Source: Spizellomyces sp. 'palustris'
Taxonomy: Eukaryota > Chytridiomycota > Chytridiomycetes > Spizellomycetales > Spizellomycetaceae
Assembly (NCBI GenBank): GCA_006535965.1
Contig: QEAR01000075.1
Location: 34,838-98,837 of the forward strand
Reading direction: 5' to 3'
Length of the DNA: 64,000 nt
The notes under the pieces are model-generated. The model searched no databases. It was not told the DNA's origin and was given only the letters and a program-made list of their open reading frames with translations. The position numbers and the translations under genes are program-made. Below are positions 11,777 to 25,497 of the stretch, in pieces (positions within the stretch are counted from its first letter, which is position 1; each line of letters begins with the position of its first letter).

Positions 11777-13753
11777 TCAACCACACTCAGGTTCATCTGC
11801 GTACCCGCCGCCTCCTTCAGCTGCATATTCGTCAAATTCAAACTCTCCGCGCAATTCCTGCGTCCACCCATCACCTCCTTCCATGTCGTGCTGTATGCGA
11901 CTCAGCTGCGGTTTCCATCGGTTCTTTTTCGATGTCGCCTTCGAGCGAGGCTTTCGTCGTGGTCTTGGGCCAGCGGTGTACTGTTCACCCTTTGCACTGT
12001 CCGCATCCATCTGTTCATCTTTCGATAACCGCGCTTCGGCTGCTCGTCGTTGTATCGGAATTTTTCCCGCGCGCTCCACAGTGCCTGGCTTCACCGGTAC
12101 ATATACAGGTGGAGCGGTTTTCAGTGTTGGGTTGCGGAATTGACCGCTGGAGCCCGGATCCTGGGGTGGTGACGCGGGGCGTGACGGTTGTGCCTCTACT
12201 GGACGGAAATATTGTGAGTGAACCGTACCATGTGAAACAAGTAGTAATTTAAAAACATACCAGTTTTGTGAACCTGTGGACTGGGTGGTTTCGGGGTTGA
12301 ATCAATAACGCGCTTGTTGACGAGATCCAGCGTAATCACTCGTCGTCGTTTCTGCTCCTCCTCCAGTCTACGTTGTTCTTGCGCTTTCTTTAATGCTAAG
12401 GCACGCTCTTCGGCACTGAGCCACTTGTTCGATGCATCGTCATCGTAGTTGAAGTCACTTGCTTGGTCTGATACGCCAGAGTTATAATCGCAAGTAATCA
12501 AGAGTCACTGATATATTCCCGAGTGCAATCTTACCATGAACTCTCGTTCTTGCAGTGCTATTCCGTTGAAAATCTAACAGTTTTTCCATCTGGGCTTCGG
12601 CGCGCGCTAACACCTCTTGATCCTTTTCCGTCATGAGAGTTGGGAACTGAGATTGATCGGCGCCATTGGGTGTCTTCGCAATCGACGCAGCAGAAGGCAC
12701 CTGAGCACCAGCTGCCTGTCCGTATCGCGCACCTACATAGGCATCTCTACCTCTCCCTACCTTGGACGAACGAGTAGGAACACCCTTGGTCTTCCTTTCC
12801 TGGACAAGTGTGACCTGTTGCTGTTTAGAGTATACAGGAGTTCCGCAGCAGGGACAGGGTCCTTCCCCTTCCAATCGGCATATCACTTTCCCACATGTCA
12901 AACAGTTCGTAATCAGTCCATGGGTTGCAGCTGAATTAAGAGCGGGTAAACAACCAATGCAACGTCGAAAAGGCAAGATATAGGAAGAAAGTCTATGCAA
13001 TGGGTCTTACCTAAGCATTCGCAGACTACCCGACCGCCAAATCCAGGAGGGGCACTTCCAACTTTCACCATTCCATCCAAACTATCCAGGGTGGCTGCGA
13101 CTGCAGCTACATTCATTCGTTCCTTCTTTCCCTTCTTTTGTTTATACTTCGATGCTTGCGTGGACCGATCGTCAATCTTCAGTGGTGATAGTTTGTCGCT
13201 CAACAATTCTCCCTCCAGAGGACGCGATGGTGGGTTTGGAGACAGTGCACTCGATGTTTTTGATCCCCTTGTTCTTCAAAGTACATACATGAACTCGGAT
13301 CTCACCCGTAGAACGCGTCATGTTTATCGTACCCCTTGAAATAGTCCTCTTCCGTATCAGGCTTTCTGTACACATTTTGTTCATCCTTGAAGTTCTTCTT
13401 AGCTTGTGTGGGCGATCCGTTTACAGGAGTTGAAGCCTATGCTAACGCTAGACGTTTGGGCCAAGGCAAGGATATGGCTTAAGGACCAAAGAAAGGTGTA
13501 CCTGAACGTCGGCGGTTTTTAGCGGTGCCCTCCAGGCCCCTTTCGTGACCACCGGGGGAAACCTTCTTGTATTGAACTCCTGAATAAACTGCACCGCCGG
13601 CGGTGCGTCGCCCAGCATGCCAGTTAAAAACTCGACCACCGCTTCAGGGGAAGTAATTTGCAATAAGTACGCGGTAATTTGCTGCAGCTCTTCCCCGCCT
13701 AGGCCCATCAACGCCGATAGGCGGTCCTGCGCCCATCCATCCACAGTGTTCAT
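11777..13753 (-). CDS. TRIP4: TRIP4/ASC-1-like (yeast Rqt4) zinc-finger protein
   Basis: TRIP4/Rqt4 is a subunit of the ASCC/RQT helicase complex that splits collided ribosomes. Exon 1 encodes MNTVDGWAQDRLSALMGLG, an N-terminal helical region like that of ASC-1. After further exons comes the C2HC5 zinc finger: GGRVVCECLG, then HGLITNCLTCGKVIC and EGPCPCCGTPVYSKQ, with regularly spaced Cys and one His, split by an intron near 12935-13010. A coiled charged stretch follows (ALKKAQEQRRLEEEQKRRR near 12370), then a basic C-terminal region ending at 11777. I see no ASCH RNA-binding domain, which animal TRIP4 has at its C-terminus. This shorter layout matches yeast Rqt4. The start at 13753 is the first ATG of the N-terminal domain. 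Confidence 0.82.
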
Positions 13754-14079
13754 TTGAGACGATTAGACTAGCTACTATTCAAGCTCGGTCCAAGTGTGGT
13801 GTGGGCGAGTTTCGAATGATTGGGACAGTCATGAGTCATTGTTGATATAGCAACAGAGAAGTACACGTGCCGTGATGATGCAACTGTTCGCAGACAAGTT
13901 CCCGACGATTTTGCGCCCGTCCTGCGTTGCGTTCACCTCCTAAAAGAACTTTGACTGGCAGGTGAGCTCAAGAACAGTCGGGTTGCGAATGGGCTATTGC
14001 AAGCACCTCACAATCGACTCCCTCCTACTTCAGTCTTTTGCCTGGCTTTTTCTAGAGAATTTTAATAGACGGGGCGGAA

Positions 14080-16062
14080 ATGGCCTTCTTCACACCACAA
14101 GACGTTAAGGCTTTGAAAAGCTACAAATACAGCGGAGTAGACAAGTCGATAATATCGCGATACATAGTTTGTATCATCCCGTCTTGTCAGACTCTTCATC
14201 TGCTGGGTACAAGCCATAACCATTCTCCCTTGTGATAGTTGAATCCCTACTGGTGGAACAACTTGGTCAAGATTTTCCCATTATGGTTTGCGTACGTATG
14301 CTGACGGAGAGAATAGTTGCTGTAATATTGGCTGATTGGGCGGTATTATCTTGTGTAGCCCGAACCTCATAACTCTGACTGGTCTGAGCATTGTTGGGGC
14401 CAACGTCATGCTCCTACTCTACTGCTCGCCTGAACTTCAAGAACCGTGTCCCAATTGGGTTTACTACAGGCAAGAAGAGACGAGTATAGGAGGTAGTTGA
14501 GCCTTCGGCCATTAAGAGAGAACTAACTTGAGTACTGTCTATAGTTTTGCCGTCGGCCTCTTTTTATACCAGTCCTTCGACTCGATAGATGGAAAACAAG
14601 CGCGTCGAACGGGGACAAGTGGACCTCTCGGGGAGCTTTTTGATCAGTGAGTGTACAAATCACAATTACCACGGTCTGCCTTTCAGAAAACCTTACCCAT
14701 TTTCCCGTGCAGTGGTATGCATTGGGTGCGCAATTGCCACTCGACAGATGGTCAATCTATCACTATCATGTAATATCACAACTAAATTTAATTTGTCGTA
14801 TTAAACCATAGGATGTGATGCCCTCAATACGACAGTACGTAGAGTTGGTGCATTCGACTGTCTCATTGCGTCGCTAACCAGGCAAGCTCTATCGGTAGTT
14901 AGGAGGACTTCTACTTGGTTCGGCATTAAATCTTCATCAGTCTTGGTGGCTGATATTCAGTTTGATTTCCGGTAAGCCCTTGTATTAACTTTGTCTTTGA
15001 GGAAAACGCGCATACCCACACGTCGTAGCGCTTGGCAATTTCTATCTGAGTACATGGGAAGAATATCACACTGGAACGTTATATCTTAGTTACTGCAGTG
15101 GGCCCGTTGAAGGCATTCTCTTGATCGTACTGATTTTCATAGTATCTGGCCGATATGGTGAGTGAACAGATACCCGGTTTCACACACTGGCATCTTCTAA
15201 CCATAGCGCAGGGCCTGAAATCTGGGATCGCCGTATATCTGCCACTTTTCCGAGTGTTGCTTCTCTTCTGCCTTCTGCAATTGCGGAATTAAAGCTGAAC
15301 GAAAACTTTCTTGGTATTGGTGCCGTGTTCCTTATATTCAATATTGTCAGCGGGTAAGTCACTTTGTTGTCGAAAAGGCACCGCTGCAGCTTTAACGTAG
15401 GTTGTTGTAGGGGGTTGAACGTCTTCCGCGCCTCCGGTGCACGGAAGAGGAGCACCGTTGTTGCTATGCTGGGTCTTCTTCCCTTTGTTGCCTTCTCTTT
15501 TGGCATTTTCACGTGGCTGAAACTCTCGCCTTCCATTCTGACGACGCATCTAATCCCCTTTTCGTTACTGGTCGGCTGTCTGTTTGGTCACCAAGTCGGA
15601 AAGATGATTATCGCGCACGTTTGTCGGCGCCCATTCCCATACTTTGACTTTCCGATTTTCTTGATCGTATCGATCGGAAACTTGAGTGCCTTTGTTTTCC
15701 GTAATTGGGAGCTTACGGATGGTGCCACTTCTGGCCCCGTACTCCGTAGCGCTTTTCCGAATGAGCTGTCCCACTGGCTTCAAGGTCTCCTGGAAAAACT
15801 TTTTGGTCACGTTGAAAAGATTGAGGATGCTGCTTTCATGGAAGGAACTATTGTGCATGTTCTGCTCTGTGTTGCCGTATTTGCGTATCTGAGATTTGCT
15901 TTGAGGGTGATTCACGAACTGTGCGAGATCTTTGACTGTTATTGCCTAAGGATCAAGAAGAAGGTTATCAAAGTTCATGGAACTGCAAAGTTTCCGCACG
16001 GAAAGGTTGGACGGGAGGGTACCCCGGGGAGGATGGGGGAAGAAAATCGAAAGTTGGAATAA
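14080..16062 (+). CDS. CEPT1: Choline/ethanolamine phosphotransferase (CDP-alcohol phosphatidyltransferase)
   Basis: This enzyme makes phosphatidylcholine or phosphatidylethanolamine from CDP-choline/CDP-ethanolamine and diacylglycerol in the ER or Golgi membrane. The N-terminus ([19 protein letters not shown], then [25 protein letters not shown]) is typical. The catalytic CAPT motif reads [23 protein letters not shown], then GCDALNTT, so the aspartates of DG-x2-AR-x8-G-x3-D-x3-D are present. Later exons give [18 protein letters not shown] and [10 protein letters not shown], followed by several membrane helices to 16062. One intron seems to use a GC donor at 14471 (TACTACAG|GCAAGA). The join in the middle of the catalytic motif (about 14645-14812) has no canonical acceptor in the right phase. 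One base may be wrong there, or the splice is unusual. Confidence 0.88.
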
Positions 16063-16279
16063 ATGGAATTACGGTTTAAGGATAAAGCACGGTTACGATA
16101 GTTGATAGTATACAGTGGCGAAGAATGATTCTTATTTCAATGGTGCTTTGCCTCGCCACTGATATGTGCGCCAGATGTCATATCATCTCATTTCATGTAC
16201 GTTGTATTACTTATTTACAAATGTTTACGGTCATCATGATATATGCACAAGCATATCTATAAAGTATATTCTTTTTCCA

Positions 16280-16908
16280 TCATGCTTTTCTACCCTTGAT
16301 GGTCTTCTTTGGCTTTCGATTTGTCACACTACCCTTACTTGCACTCGCTCTCTTCGGAGATACCTCAGTCCCTGCCTCCCGCCCGACATCCACATCATCC
16401 TCTTCATCTGGATTCCAGTCCGATACTGTTACGGTTGTGACTCTCGTTGCGCTGGGGATGGTGGATACAGTTTCCGGCGTCGCTGCTTCGTCTTTGCTGA
16501 CAACGGCTTCTATTCGTTCGAGATCGGAAACTATAAGGTGGCGCTTATTCTACGAATGCTGATAAGTTAGGTTGTGGAGCTCCATAATAATGCACACCCC
16601 AGGGGCACAAACACCACACCATACATTCTCTTTGCGCAATTCTCTCCGCTCCTCTTTGACTTTTTGTTCATATCGTTCCTTTGCTTTCCGCTTTTGCTCT
16701 AGTTTGCGTTTATGGAAGCCTGTCAGGTAGTCTCTGTGCTTGGTAAAAAGCGTCAAAAAGTGAGTAAAAATTGGGGCAAGGAAATAGTGGGATTCTTTAA
16801 CGGTTTTCGCTTTTACCTTCGTGCGCTTTCATCGTAGACTACTTCGGTGAGTTCTGCTGTTGAGCGGCGGGTGCGAGGTTTGGAATTTGATAATGTTTTT
16901 CGAGCCAT
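16280..16908 (-). CDS. RRP17: RRP17/NOL12-like nucleolar ribosome biogenesis protein
   Basis: Rrp17 (yeast) and NOL12 (animals) act in 5'-end processing of pre-rRNA in the nucleolus. Exon 1 (16817-16908) encodes MARKTLSNSKPRTRRS, then EVVYDESAR. Exon 2 begins at 16733 with RDYLTGFHKRKLEQKRKAKE, the family's hallmark block, followed by a strongly basic coiled coil. Exon 3, after a TTATAG acceptor near 16530, encodes an acidic stretch (DWNPDEEDDVD) and ends in a lysine-rich tail at 16280. The protein is about 170 residues, close to the family's usual size. It is divergent from NAA50, about 170 bases away. Confidence 0.85.
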
Positions 16909-17077
16909 TGGTGTTTCTTTGGTAGGTTTGAAACCAAAAATGAGAAGTTTGGGTTCATGGTGTCAGCAATGGGCGCGCATCACGTGTCTACGCACCATGG
17001 CAATGTCCGAGAGGGGGGTTTGGACAAGAACGCGGATCTTGGCTCTTTGTCACAAGCATCATTCTGCAAACCAAAAA

Positions 17078-17761
17078 ATGACAACGACAGCAACCACTTC
17101 ACCACCCGACGCAACACCCGGAAAACCCTCATCCACTGACCACGCAAAATATTTTCGAAAAGCACTGGGAGATGTCACACCGAATAATATGGGACAGCTC
17201 AAAGCTGTCAATTCGGTCCTGTTTCCCGTTAAATATAGCAACGAGTTCTATAAAGCAGCATTGCAGGTCGGGGAGTTTGCAAAACTAGGTGGGTGGGATC
17301 GTTTAAAGTCATGCGCTTTCTGTATAGAAAAGGGTTTAATAGTTACACTTCATAGCGTATTTTAATGATGTTTGTGTGGGGGGTGTTATTTGCGTTAAGC
17401 AGGCAGATAAGGAGACGGCAACGAACAGACTTTATATTGCAACTCTCGGTGTTTTGGCTGCCTATCGAAGATTAGGGCTGGGTATGTATGGACTGTTAGG
17501 GTTGCTTGATTAAACATCTGTACGCTGACGCTACCGGTCCATTTAGGTGCGATGCTGCTTGACCACATCCTCAGCCAAGCTACCCTGGCAAAAGATAAAC
17601 AAAAGATATCAGAAGTTTATCTACATGTGCAGACAACTAATGAGGACGCATTAGAGTTTTATAAGCATCGGGGGTTCGACGTGACAAGTACGGAGGAGGG
17701 CTACTACAAGCAAGGCCCTGATCCAAATGCATATGTTCTGACAAAGAAAATTGCGGCGTAG
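17078..17761 (+). CDS. NAA50: NAA50-like N-alpha-acetyltransferase (GNAT fold)
   Basis: NAA50 acetylates nascent protein N-termini, mainly Met followed by a hydrophobic or small residue, and associates with the NatA complex at the ribosome. A short disordered N-terminus (MTTTATTSPPDATPG) precedes LGDVTPNNMGQLKAVNSVLFPVKYSNEFYK, very close to the family. After introns come ATLGVLAAYRRLGLGAMLLD (the acetyl-CoA-binding R/Q-x2-G-x-G/A loop reads RRLGLG), HVQTTNEDALEFYKHRGFD and EGYYKQGPDPNAYVLTK. The start at 17078 gives a sensible N-terminus. An open frame extends to 16847, but it crosses the neighbour's first exon and is probably untranslated. Confidence 0.92.
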
Positions 17762-17964
17762 ATATTTGGAAATATAATTGATTGCATTCTGACACTTCAA
17801 ACATATTTTACTTATACTTGACAATAAGGGTAAAAATATATTTGATATGGTCCAGAAGCTTGTAACAAAAAGTGTCCACTCATGCTAACAGACGACGACC
17901 CTACTTACTGTCCAATATCCATCTATGAACCCCAACCACCACCCCACATTAAAAGTGAACCCCT

Positions 17965-20459
<2,495 letters not shown>

Positions 20460-21174
20460 GGTTTCTTTTTAATGCTTCCTACAAGTCGTAAAAATGGGCA
20501 ATTGTGCTGAGATGGCAAGAGATTGGATGGAAATGTATTAAAAGCCGAGTCGAAATGCGGGTGGTAAAGCAAGGATGGGGCGGACAATCGTGCGTCAAAG
20601 ATTGCCAAAAAGACCAAAACATACGTGGAGGTCGTGTTCTTTTATAGTCAGTCTACAGCTGTGTTCTTCTTAGTTGATGGAGCAAAAAGTAACGGGCTGG
20701 GCAAAAGAAGGCGATGAAAGTTCGCCGTGCAGAGTAGGATGTGGCTGAACCAAAAACCAAAAACCCCCACGAGTTTTTTGAAAGGATTTCCTCAGCACGA
20801 CGCGGTTCGCCCGTTTTGCTTAGCCCCCATTTTTTTTGTTTATCTTCGCTGTTTGAATTTCCAACAAATGTTTTCAGCAAACGGCCTTTTCTGCTGCGGC
20901 AAATGCCCCGCCGTTTGACGTATCAAACAAGTTCGGGTAACCGTGGGCTGCCGTGGACGATGGAACGGCGGGGACATGTGGAGGCACTGGCATGGCCCGG
21001 AGGGCAGTGGGGACCGTGAAATATTGGGGGGCTTTGTGATGTCCGAAAAGCTGGAAATCTGAACGCGTTTCTCATTGCTGACTAAGGCGTCCTTCCGCCT
21101 GCCACCATCGTCCACCCTTGTCGACATCTTGCTTGTCCAACTTTTTTACTTGTGACACTGGTACATTATCCAAT

Positions 21175-23120
21175 ATGGCGGCTACGGAAGGCAGGAAGCT
21201 AGACATCACGCCAGAGGTTGGTACCTGCTGCGCTCATGGCGCGTGAGGACCAATAGCTTGTGTTGACACGTTGCGCAGGAATACAAAAAGATTGAAGCGT
21301 CGTTGAAAAATGATCAATTTCGCAGCCTGTTTATGGATTACATGAAGGAAATTGCTGATCCCGAGAACCGCAAGGTCCGTACTTATCTGATGTCAATCAT
21401 CGGTGGTATGCTCATTTGTTTTTTTTTTTTTGTATCTCAGTTGTATGAAGCAGAATTAACGCAATTGGAAGCTGAACGAGGCAACAATATCCGCTTTGTG
21501 AAACCCACTGCAGGCTACGTTGTCAAAACGGCCTTTGTAGAGGGTGGCGAAAAAGTGTTTATAAATATCTGTACCTCTCCTGAAATTGCGGAGGCCAAAC
21601 CCAATATCACATCTGGCGTTCAAGGAGCCGGACAGAGTTGGTCCATACCTTATAGTCTTGCGCCATCCAGGGAGGACGTTGATCATGGTGAGCCTTGCGT
21701 TACGCCAAACATTTTCATCACAAGATTGTATGGGGCGATTAACGATGGATCTATGATCAGCTAATAAAAAGTGTACCGTATATGATTGCGTCTTCCATCC
21801 CGAGACGTATGCAAAAGGAGTGCGAAACTCAAAATTTGACAAACTACTCGTGTCGACGGCTATAGAAGGCATCGAACGGCAGTTTAATGTCAAACTGGAA
21901 AAAAGTAAATAGAATGCTTGTTTTCCATCGGGTTGATCAAGCAGATCCGCACTCACCATTTTCTAGAGTATAAAACACCAAAGCTGAAATTCAAGGGCAC
22001 TCCTTCCACCACCGTGATCCGAACCGCAGACCCAACTCTAACACCACAATCCGACACAACAACCCAATTCCTTGACCAGCTCCAATCCGGAGTGAAACCT
22101 ACATCGACCGCTCAACCTGCCACGCCTACCAAACCACTCATTCAAGAACTTCCAGAAACAACAAAACACTCATCAGCCGCTCCTGCAGCCGAAGTCGTTC
22201 CAAAATGCACCATCATCCATCGAGGTATTAATAATGACTATCAGCGGTTCACAGAGGAACGGGAAAAGCAGGTTGGAGCAAGACCGGATGCGTTGGTGGT
22301 CAAGATTGAGTTACCTGGCGTGGTATGTAACGGATAACCCTTTTTAAGGACCTCCACTGATCAGACTCAACTGACATTTTTTGAAAAAAGTCTACTGCAG
22401 CCCAAGTTGATCTTAATACCCATCTGCAATCCATTGACCTTGTCGTTCCTCAGAAATATAAACTCAACCTCGCATTGCCCTTCCCCGTCCACCACGATCA
22501 TGGTACCGCAAAGTTTGATCGGACAAAGCAAGAGCTGGTCGTGACGTTACCTGTTGTACCGCCTCCAAAGGCATCCTTGGTACGTTTATGGATTTTTATA
22601 CAAGTGTTTGGATAAGCGTTAAAAAAGGAAACTTGTTTTGTAGCCTGAATCGGATGCACCGTTTGAAGAGGATGAGGTTGGACAAGTTCCGCCTTCTCCG
22701 ACTTGTTCTGAGCAATCTGATGGATGGATTAGAGTAAAGTCTCCCGAGGAGCTTCGGAAGGGGGAGCAAGGTGATGGGGAAGCAAAGGGGGACGGACAAG
22801 ATGATGAGGATGTGCTGACTTTGCAGGGTGCGTCGACGTCCGAGCATTTGGGCGCGTGCGATCATAGAACCACGGACGAGGAGGTCTGCGATACCCGGAA
22901 GGACGTAGAACAAAAAAATGGGGAAATAGATGATCGTCCTGCCACCATTCCTGTGGTACAACCAAAAGAAACGGCTACTCCTCCCATCTCGCTGGACGAA
23001 TCTAAAGATTCACCAAACAGTCAAGTTTCCTCCAAAGTTGGCAACGACATCAAAGAAAAGGCTATACAACCAGTGACAGTCCAATTTGTGAATACGCTCA
23101 TGTATGATTTGGATGATTAA
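21175..23120 (+). CDS. DNAAF2: Kintoun/DNAAF2-like PIH1-domain dynein assembly factor
   Basis: Kintoun works with HSP90/R2TP in the cytoplasm to preassemble axonemal dynein arms. Exon 1 (21175-21216) encodes MAATEGRKLDITPE. Exon 2 from 21279 gives EYKKIEASLKNDQFRSLFMDYMKEIADPENRK. The PIH domain continues with ERGNNIRFVKPTAGYVVKT, VFINICTSPEIAEA and QSWSIPYSLAPSREDVDH. A proline/threonine-rich linker leads to IIHRGINNDYQRFTEEREKQ and RPDALVVKIELPGV, then LDLVVPQ-like and LNLALPFPVHHDHGTAKFD blocks, the second (CS-like) domain of Kintoun. The acidic C-terminus ends at 23120. In fungi such a gene is expected only in flagellated lineages. Confidence 0.9.
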
Positions 23121-23193
23121 GTGTGGTCCATCTGGGCATAATTTATACAAAAGAAAACTATAGATCTAAAAGCAGTAATAATATATATATCTT

Positions 23194-24747
23194 TTATCTC
23201 CCTCCTGTTTGATCAACCGGCGTTGCGATATCCCCACTTGAATAAAGTTGACGTCGTCGTTCGACTTCGCAGGTACATAATCGTCGTTTAGGTTTAGGTT
23301 TTCCCCGGGTATCGGCTGACTGACTCGCATCTTTATTCGTTTCATGGGTCTTTTTCTCCACATCCATCTCCCTGCACGCAGCACAGCAATACACACCCAT
23401 CTTTTCACTTGAACTCTTTACAGAGTGCGAGTCAAAGCAGGGGGTGCAGCATGTCACCAATAAATGACATCCGGTACCGATACATTTTTGAAGGGCAGCG
23501 GTGGGTGTACCACACTTGTAGTAACAAAACGACACTGCATCCTCTTTCACGTCTGCTTGACTCACCCCAAGACTCTGCCTCGCATCAAACACATAATTCC
23601 TGCCCTTGAATAAACTCTCGCCTCCGCTTTCCTTGACCCATTCTAAATAATTGTGTATGCCTCCCTCGAGCATGATGACGGGTACTCCCATTTCCTCACT
23701 TAACCAAGCCGAGGCCTTTTCACAGCGGATACCACCGGTGCAGTAGGTTAGAATAGCTTTCCGGGAGGAAAAGGTTTGCTTGTTTTGGTGAATGTAGGTG
23801 GGGAGGGTGGAGAAGCGGCGGATGGGGGGCAGGATAGCGGATGGGAAATGACCGATGCGCGTCTCGTAGTGGTTACGCACGTCCAGGAGGATATAGTCGT
23901 CCTTGCTGTTTGGGAGGGTTGAGAGGAGGGAATGGAATTCGGATGGGGTGAGCGCAACGACGTTTGGATCCTTGTCCGATTCCGGTGTAGACGGGTCATG
24001 TTTTTGATTTGATTCTTCCCATATCCCACCTCTCATCGTCTTTGGAACCCAATCCCGCACTCCAAATGGACAAATCTCATCAACAACCTTGACGCTCAAC
24101 CCATCAAATACATGCACACACCCTTCAGAAGGTTTGAAAAACATGCGTCGTCGTTCCGGATCATTCTTCAGTTCTAGCCCGCTCAACACCTCATTCTCTA
24201 CCATGACATCCACATACTCTGTAATATGCCGCGTTTCCCCCGCCACGGTGATATTCAACCCTTCGTGTGCTATTCGGATCTTTCCACTGAGTCCTAGCCG
24301 TGTGCACAAGTCCTTTTGGAATGTCGCAACGTGTTTGGGGTCATGGATGGGGGTGTATCGATAAAAGAGGAGGACGGTGCCTGATATGGCGTGGAGGGCG
24401 TCGCATGGGAGTGTAACGGGATCGGACCCACCTCGTGCTGCTCGACGGGTGTGGAAATGGGATGCATTTTGTACGGGTTTGGCAGGTTGTGGTGGGGATG
24501 CGAGGAAATGGGATTCAAGAGCTGCCAGTTTGTCAGCGTGTGCTGTGTGAATGTGTCGGGATATGCTGGAATGCGTGGTAAATGTAACGGAACAACAGGA
24601 CCATGTGGTCTCGGTTACTGTGTCATTGGTGTGCTGAGTCTGGAGTAATGAATGCAGAAACTGTTGGACGGCTTGCCGTCTAGCTGCACGCTTTTGAGTG
24701 CCGCCGCTGACAGAAGCGGGTATGGGCGACATTATCGTTGCGGTCAT
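23194..24747 (-). CDS. TSTD2: TrhO/TSTD2-like rhodanese-domain protein
   Basis: Relatives are bacterial TrhO (UPF0176), which hydroxylates U34 of some tRNAs, and animal TSTD2. The frame is open without introns for over 500 residues. An N-terminal acylphosphatase-like part (FYRYTPI, GKIRIAHEGLNITVAG) precedes a rhodanese domain with DYILLDVRNHYETRIGHFP and the active-site loop LTYCTGGIRCEKA, identical in form to the TrhO CTGGIRCEKA signature. A cysteine-rich tail follows (YYKCGTPTAALQKC, CCTPCFDSH, GVYCCAACREM), probably a zinc site, as in the family. The N-terminal 90 residues include a His/Cys-rich stretch (CCSVTFTTHSSISRHIHTAH) that may be a degenerate zinc finger. Starts at 24747 or 24732 are both possible. 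Confidence 0.9.
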   Translation of the reverse strand: MTATIMSPIPASVSGGTQKRAARRQAVQQFLHSLLQTQHTNDTVTETTWSCCSVTFTTHSSISRHIHTAHADKLAALESHFLASPPQPAKPVQNASHFHTRRAARGGSDPVTLPCDALHAISGTVLLFYRYTPIHDPKHVATFQKDLCTRLGLSGKIRIAHEGLNITVAGETRHITEYVDVMVENEVLSGLELKNDPERRRMFFKPSEGCVHVFDGLSVKVVDEICPFGVRDWVPKTMRGGIWEESNQKHDPSTPESDKDPNVVALTPSEFHSLLSTLPNSKDDYILLDVRNHYETRIGHFPSAILPPIRRFSTLPTYIHQNKQTFSSRKAILTYCTGGIRCEKASAWLSEEMGVPVIMLEGGIHNYLEWVKESGGESLFKGRNYVFDARQSLGVSQADVKEDAVSFCYYKCGTPTAALQKCIGTGCHLLVTCCTPCFDSHSVKSSSEKMGVYCCAACREMDVEKKTHETNKDASQSADTRGKPKPKRRLCTCEVERRRQLYSSGDIATPVDQTGGR

Positions 24748-25497
24748 TGGAGGAGTTCTGAAAAGGTAGGAGATATCGCAGAATGCTGAACCTAGGTGTT
24801 CTCGCAGGTTATCACTGTGCCACAATTGGGTTGCTATAGACGACAGGGGTCCACAGAACTACAGTATAGCCATTACTATAAACGAGCTCAAACTACCAAC
24901 ATCGTCCTCCTCCACATTTCACAAGCAATGGACACTTTTCCAGGTACGATAAAAGCCTTTGGCCATAACAAAGGGACCACAATGAAGATCTAAAATACAA
25001 AACCTACTCGTTTCCGCCAACAATGAAAAACAAACCTTCAACGACTTGCTCCAAAAAAAAGGGAGGGATGACAACATTGTTTACATTATTTAATCGGGAT
25101 ATGCACCTATGAAGGACCTCATGACAAATCTTTTTGGTTTACACTCTACACACAACTCGTTCAACGCCGTGCAGTGTAGAGTTTAAATCTCGCCGTCCAG
25201 TGCTTCGCAAAGTGACAGTATGATATAAATCAAACCGTCGTGCACATCCAAAGAAAAAGAGCTCATCGACATGATATGCTCCCTCATTTTTCAATACATT
25301 CCATACTCGTATTTTTGAAAAGTACCGATACAAATGGTCCATTTTATAACACATTCAAAAGTTTAGCATCTCTACAGTCGATATCACGTAATCCATCACA
25401 TAATCACTGCGCCATAACCCGCGACATCTCCTCCGCTAAACCCATTTTCCTGCCCATACAACCAAAAAAAAAACCTTAAAACAAAACATATACCACC
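24748..25497. other. Intergenic, no gene seen
   Basis: This 750-base gap lies between the divergent TrhO-like and SNARE genes. It is AT-rich with several A-runs (for example near 25050 and 25465). Only short frames without family resemblance are present. It probably holds both promoters and 5' leaders. Confidence 0.5.
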
